Assembly: GCA_035654655.1 (NCBI GenBank)
Contig: DASRWI010000030.1
Location: forward strand, 1 to 64,000
Source: DASRWI01 sp035654655
Lineage (GTDB): Bacteria > Bacteroidota > Ignavibacteria > Ignavibacteriales > Ignavibacteriaceae
Length of the DNA: 64,000 nucleotides
Reading direction: 5' to 3'
The notes under the pieces are model-generated. The model saw nothing but the letters and a program-made list of their open reading frames with translations. It was not told where the DNA came from and made no database searches. The stretch's first letter is position 1. The number at the start of each line of letters is the position of its first letter. Shown piece after piece: positions 60,876 to 64,000 of this stretch. The position numbers were made by a program, and so were the translations under genes.

Positions 60876-62834
60876 ATGAAATTCAAATTTTTCTTTTTCG
60901 TGTTCTTATTAAATTTTACTTATACATTTGGCCAACAAATTACTTCAGAAGACTTCAAGGGCAGAGGGGAAGTTTATTTCAAGTTTATTCTTAGTAACAA
61001 AGAAAGCATTAAAGAATTAACAAAAGATATTTCAATTGATAATATTAAAGGAGATATTGTTTTTGCTTATGCTAACCAGGAAGAATTTAGCAAATTTTTA
61101 GAGTATAATCTACCTTATGAAAAACTACCTGCTCCTGGTATTGTAAAGAATATCCAAATGAGCAATGACTTGAAAGAAATTTCAGATTGGAATGTATATC
61201 CTACATATGATGCTTATGTAACAATGATGAACCAATTTGCAATTAATTATCCTTCTATTTGCAGAATTGTCGATGCAGGCAATACTGTTAATGGAAGAAA
61301 GATTTTGTATGCAGTTATTTCAGACAATGTAAACACAAGAGAAGCTGAACCTCAGTTTATGTATTCTTCCAGTATGCACGGAGATGAATTAACAGGTTAT
61401 GTTTCTATGCTTAGACTTATTGATTCTCTTCTTACAACTTATGGAAATGTTTCTGATATTACTAACCTTGTTAATAATGCAGAGATATGGATATGTCCTC
61501 TTGCTAATCCTGATGGAACTTATAAATCAGGTAATACCACAGTTAACGGTGCAGTTAGATATAATGCAAACAATATAGATTTAAATAGAAATTTTCCAGA
61601 CCCATATCAGGGTCCATATCCAACCGGAACTTGGCAGCCTGAAACTATCCATATGATGACCTTAGCATCAAATAATAATTTTGTTCTTTCAGCAAACTTT
61701 CATGGAGGTGCTGAAGTTGTAAATTATCCATTTGATTGTTTTGTAAGGCTGCATCCGGACAACAATTGGTTTTATGATCTGTCCAGAAGGTATGCAGATA
61801 CTGTTCACGCTCATTCATTTTCGGGTTATATGGATGATTTGAATAATGGAATTACAAATGGATATGCATGGTATTCTGTATATGGTGGCAGACAAGATTA
61901 TATGACTTACTTTAAGAGAGGCAGAGAAGTCACTATTGAACTTTCAAATACAAAGCTTTTACCTGCAAGTTCTTTACCATCATATTGGGAATATAATAGA
62001 AGGTCATTTTTAAATTATATGAAATCTGTTTTGTATGGTATTAGGGGTAAAGTTATTGATAATTTTAATAATCCTGTCAGGGCAAAAATTGTTATTGTTG
62101 GTCACGAAGCAGATAGTTCTGAAGTTTATAGTTCTACACAATTTGGAGATTTTTATCGTTTAATTGCTCCTGGAACATATAACGTTCAAATAGTAGCACC
62201 CAATCTTATTTCTCAAACAATCACCAATGTTGTAGTTAATCAAAATCAAGCCACAGAACTTAATATCCAATTAATGCCTGTTCCGGTTGAGTTGACCTCA
62301 TTTACTGCTGAAAGAAAAATTAATAAAGTATTTCTTAGTTGGACTACGGCTACTGAGTTAAATAATTATGGATTTGAAATTCAGAAAAAACAAAATGACA
62401 TTTGGGAGTATGCCGGATTTGTTAAAGGTAATGGTACATCAACAGAAAAACATTCTTATAATTTTTTAGATGAGAACATTAGCTCTTCAACAATACTATA
62501 TAGATTAAAACAAATTGATGAAGATGGTTCTTTAAATTTTTCAAATGAAGTTGAAGTTATTAGAATACCAGCAGAGTTTGTACTTGAACAGAATTATCCT
62601 AATCCTTTTAATCCGACAACAAGAATTAATTTCACACTTCCAATAAAAGCAAATGTTGTTTTAAAAGTTTTTGATGTATTAGGGAATGAAGCAGCGATAT
62701 TAATAAATGAAAACAGGGAAGCAGGGTTTAATTCAATTGAATTTGATGCTTCTAAGTTTACAAGCGGAATTTATTTCTATGAAATTAAAGCAGGAGATTT
62801 TTCTGCAATTAAAAAAATGATTTTAATTAAATAA
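60876..62834 (+). CDS. secreted M14 zinc carboxypeptidase with T9SS sorting domain
   Basis: The 652-residue protein has a signal peptide, a short prodomain, and an M14 peptidase domain (about 105-395). Zinc ligands are His168 and Glu171 (SMHGDELTG) and His276 (NFHGGAEV), and the catalytic Glu355 lies in VTIELSNTK. A carboxypeptidase-regulatory-like domain (about 395-470) with IRGKVIDNFNNPVRAKIVI follows, then a PVELTSFTA module and the T9SS signal (NYPNPFNPTTRINFTL, end KKMILIK). It should digest peptides or protein ends outside the cell. AAGGA eight bases upstream supports the ATG. Its C-terminal 185 residues closely resemble those of the S1/P1 nuclease at 41753. Confidence 0.9.
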   Translation: MKFKFFFFVFLLNFTYTFGQQITSEDFKGRGEVYFKFILSNKESIKELTKDISIDNIKGDIVFAYANQEEFSKFLEYNLPYEKLPAPGIVKNIQMSNDLKEISDWNVYPTYDAYVTMMNQFAINYPSICRIVDAGNTVNGRKILYAVISDNVNTREAEPQFMYSSSMHGDELTGYVSMLRLIDSLLTTYGNVSDITNLVNNAEIWICPLANPDGTYKSGNTTVNGAVRYNANNIDLNRNFPDPYQGPYPTGTWQPETIHMMTLASNNNFVLSANFHGGAEVVNYPFDCFVRLHPDNNWFYDLSRRYADTVHAHSFSGYMDDLNNGITNGYAWYSVYGGRQDYMTYFKRGREVTIELSNTKLLPASSLPSYWEYNRRSFLNYMKSVLYGIRGKVIDNFNNPVRAKIVIVGHEADSSEVYSSTQFGDFYRLIAPGTYNVQIVAPNLISQTITNVVVNQNQATELNIQLMPVPVELTSFTAERKINKVFLSWTTATELNNYGFEIQKKQNDIWEYAGFVKGNGTSTEKHSYNFLDENISSSTILYRLKQIDEDGSLNFSNEVEVIRIPAEFVLEQNYPNPFNPTTRINFTLPIKANVVLKVFDVLGNEAAILINENREAGFNSIEFDASKFTSGIYFYEIKAGDFSAIKKMILIK

Positions 62835-62853
62835 AAAAAATTAAGAGTGCTTT

Positions 62854-63783
62854 ATGTATGCTGTTGAAGTAAAAAACTTATCAAAAAGTTTTGGAGACCT
62901 AAAGGCTGTAAATGATATTTCATTTAATGTATCTGAAGGGAGTGTATTTGGGTTACTTGGTAGAAATGGTGCCGGCAAGACGACTACCATAAGAATGATG
63001 ATGAATATTTATGAGCCGGATAAAGGTGAAGTCTTAATAAGAGGTGTAAAGATGGGGCAGGACTTTAGAAATCAGGTTGGATATCTTCCTGAAGAAAGAG
63101 GTCTTTATAAAAAGATGAAAGTACTGGATACCATCCTATATTTTGCAGAATTAAAAGGGAAAAGAAATAAAGAAACAGAAAAAAGAGCTCAAAGATATCT
63201 GGAGATGTTCCAACTTGCTGATAGAAAAAATTCAAAAATAGAAGAATTGTCAAAAGGTAATCAGCAGAAAGTTCAATTTATTCTTACTGTTCTTCACGAA
63301 CCTGAATTTATTATACTAGATGAACCATTCTCAGGTTTAGACCCTGTTAATACAGACCTTTTAATAGACCTTATTTTAGAGTTAAAGAATAAAGGTAAAA
63401 TTATAATACTTTGTACCCATTTAATGGATTTTGCAGAAAGAATGTGCGACCACATAGTACTTATCGACAATGGGGAAAAAATTCTTGATGGTGCTCTAAG
63501 GGATATAAAAGAAAAACATTCAGAAGGAAATATTTTCTTGGAATACAAAGGAAATATTTCTTTTATAAAAGATTTAAACTTTGTTGAAAAGTTTGAAGAT
63601 TTTGGTAACACAGCTAATATTAAAGTTAGTGGTAATGATAAAATACAAACTATTTTAAAACTTGCCTTAGACAATAATGTTGAAATAAATAAATTTAATG
63701 CGAATGATATCTCATTGCATGAAATTTTTGTGAGTCTTACAGGTTATGATGAAAAATCAAAGAGGAGGATGCTAAATGTTTAA
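62854..63783 (+). CDS. NatA-like ABC transporter ATP-binding protein
   Basis: The 309-residue ATPase has Walker A LLGRNGAGKTT (about residues 35-45), YLPEERGLY in the Q-loop region, signature LSKGNQQKVQF, Walker B FIILDEPFSGLDP and switch His in LCTHLMDFAE. The LSKGNQQK signature is characteristic of the NatA/YhaQ-type exporters paired with a YhaP/NatB-type permease. The C-terminal 80 residues form a regulatory extension. It overlaps the next gene by eight bases; that gene encodes the permease. Substrate unknown; Na+ or peptide efflux are the usual assignments. Confidence 0.93.
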   Translation: MYAVEVKNLSKSFGDLKAVNDISFNVSEGSVFGLLGRNGAGKTTTIRMMMNIYEPDKGEVLIRGVKMGQDFRNQVGYLPEERGLYKKMKVLDTILYFAELKGKRNKETEKRAQRYLEMFQLADRKNSKIEELSKGNQQKVQFILTVLHEPEFIILDEPFSGLDPVNTDLLIDLILELKNKGKIIILCTHLMDFAERMCDHIVLIDNGEKILDGALRDIKEKHSEGNIFLEYKGNISFIKDLNFVEKFEDFGNTANIKVSGNDKIQTILKLALDNNVEINKFNANDISLHEIFVSLTGYDEKSKRRMLNV

Positions 63784-64000
63784 TAATAGAGTATTAGCAG
63801 TATTCAAAAGAGAAATAAGGGAAAAACTTTTAAGTAAATCCTTCATTATAATGACGGTTCTTATACCTGTATTTATATTTGCTATAATAGGAATTCAAGC
63901 TTTCTTAATGAACTTTGAAGGGGATGATATCACCTCTTTAGTATTTATTTCTGAAAATCAGGAGATTATTAATACTTTAAGAAAAGATTTCTCAGAAAAA
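63776..64000 (+). CDS. NatB-like ABC transporter permease, N-terminal part (runs off the window)
   Basis: Only the first 75 residues are in the window. The start, ATG 63776, overlaps the stop of the ATPase gene by eight bases and has AGGAGG just upstream (63762-63767), the strongest ribosome binding site in this block. The sequence begins FNNRVLAVFKREIREKLLSKSF and continues into a long hydrophobic helix (FIIMTVLIPVFIFAIIG), the typical N-terminus of ABC-2/NatB permeases. It completes the ATPase/permease pair. No catalytic or substrate information is visible. Confidence 0.85.
   Translation, partial: MFNNRVLAVFKREIREKLLSKSFIIMTVLIPVFIFAIIGIQAFLMNFEGDDITSLVFISENQEIINTLRKDFSEK

Noticed and set aside
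1..64000. CRISPR arrays, tRNA or rRNA genes, transposases and phage genes
   Set aside because: No regularly spaced repeats, no tRNA-like cloverleaf sequence and no transposase, integrase or structural phage protein was recognised among the open frames.

Overview
The window is a low-G+C chromosomal stretch from a Gram-negative member of the Bacteroidota/Chlorobiota group, most likely an Ignavibacteria-type organism. The main evidence is five secreted proteins that end in the type IX secretion (T9SS) C-terminal sorting module with the NPFNP signature. Supporting evidence is an LptD-type outer-membrane protein, PorV-like and DUF4835 proteins, many Bacteroidota-style lipoproteins, and a few TAnnTTTG promoter-like elements. 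Genus assignment is inference. No rRNA, tRNA, CRISPR array, insertion sequence, phage gene or integrase was seen; this looks like ordinary, dense chromosome.

Layout. 1-5970: tail of an FAD oxidoreductase, a tiny repeat protein with a DUF192 protein, a lipoprotein, a PQQ-type sugar dehydrogenase, purine nucleoside phosphorylase and a type II NADH dehydrogenase. 6046-9999: a signalling cassette of two tandem receiver/class III nucleotide cyclase paralogues and a PAS/PAS histidine kinase. 9996-18002: envelope and secretion genes (an HhH-bearing beta-barrel, PorV-like, DUF4835) and two large T9SS cargo proteins. 18169-21644: three genes that match the bacterial ceramide pathway, namely bCerS-like acyltransferase, serine palmitoyltransferase and CerR-like reductase. 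21646-24446: a cytochrome-c lipoprotein diverging from an NAD-type isocitrate dehydrogenase and an MFS transporter. 24483-31706: a minus-strand Cu/Ag efflux operon (HYC_CC_PP-like protein, CusA, TolC-like, CusB, two small heavy-metal-binding proteins). 31766-39931: a DD-carboxypeptidase, then a TolC/HlyD/ATPase/three-permease MacAB-like exporter. 39934-46722: phosphoesterase plus lipid kinase, a secreted S1/P1-type nuclease and a giant predicted barrel protein. 46731-51439: Nudix, PfkB kinase, mtnA, recO and HtrA. 51500-64000: a secreted propeller protein, aroC with a metallo-beta-lactamase hydrolase and a Gfo/Idh oxidoreductase, a LEA-like lipoprotein, a ROK kinase, LptD, a NYN protein, a T9SS carboxypeptidase, and the start of a NatAB-like ABC exporter.

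How the genes work together. Much of the window serves the cell envelope: ceramide synthesis, LPS assembly, two tripartite efflux systems, T9SS cargo, and HtrA quality control. The most interesting points are the compact ceramide triad, the paired REC-cyclases in which one partner lacks the transition-state arginine, the Cus operon with three copies of a heavy-metal-binding motif and a Met-rich insertion in CusA, and the exporter with three tandem permeases. Eight intrinsic terminators delimit the transcription units. Several genes appear to start at TTG or GTG.
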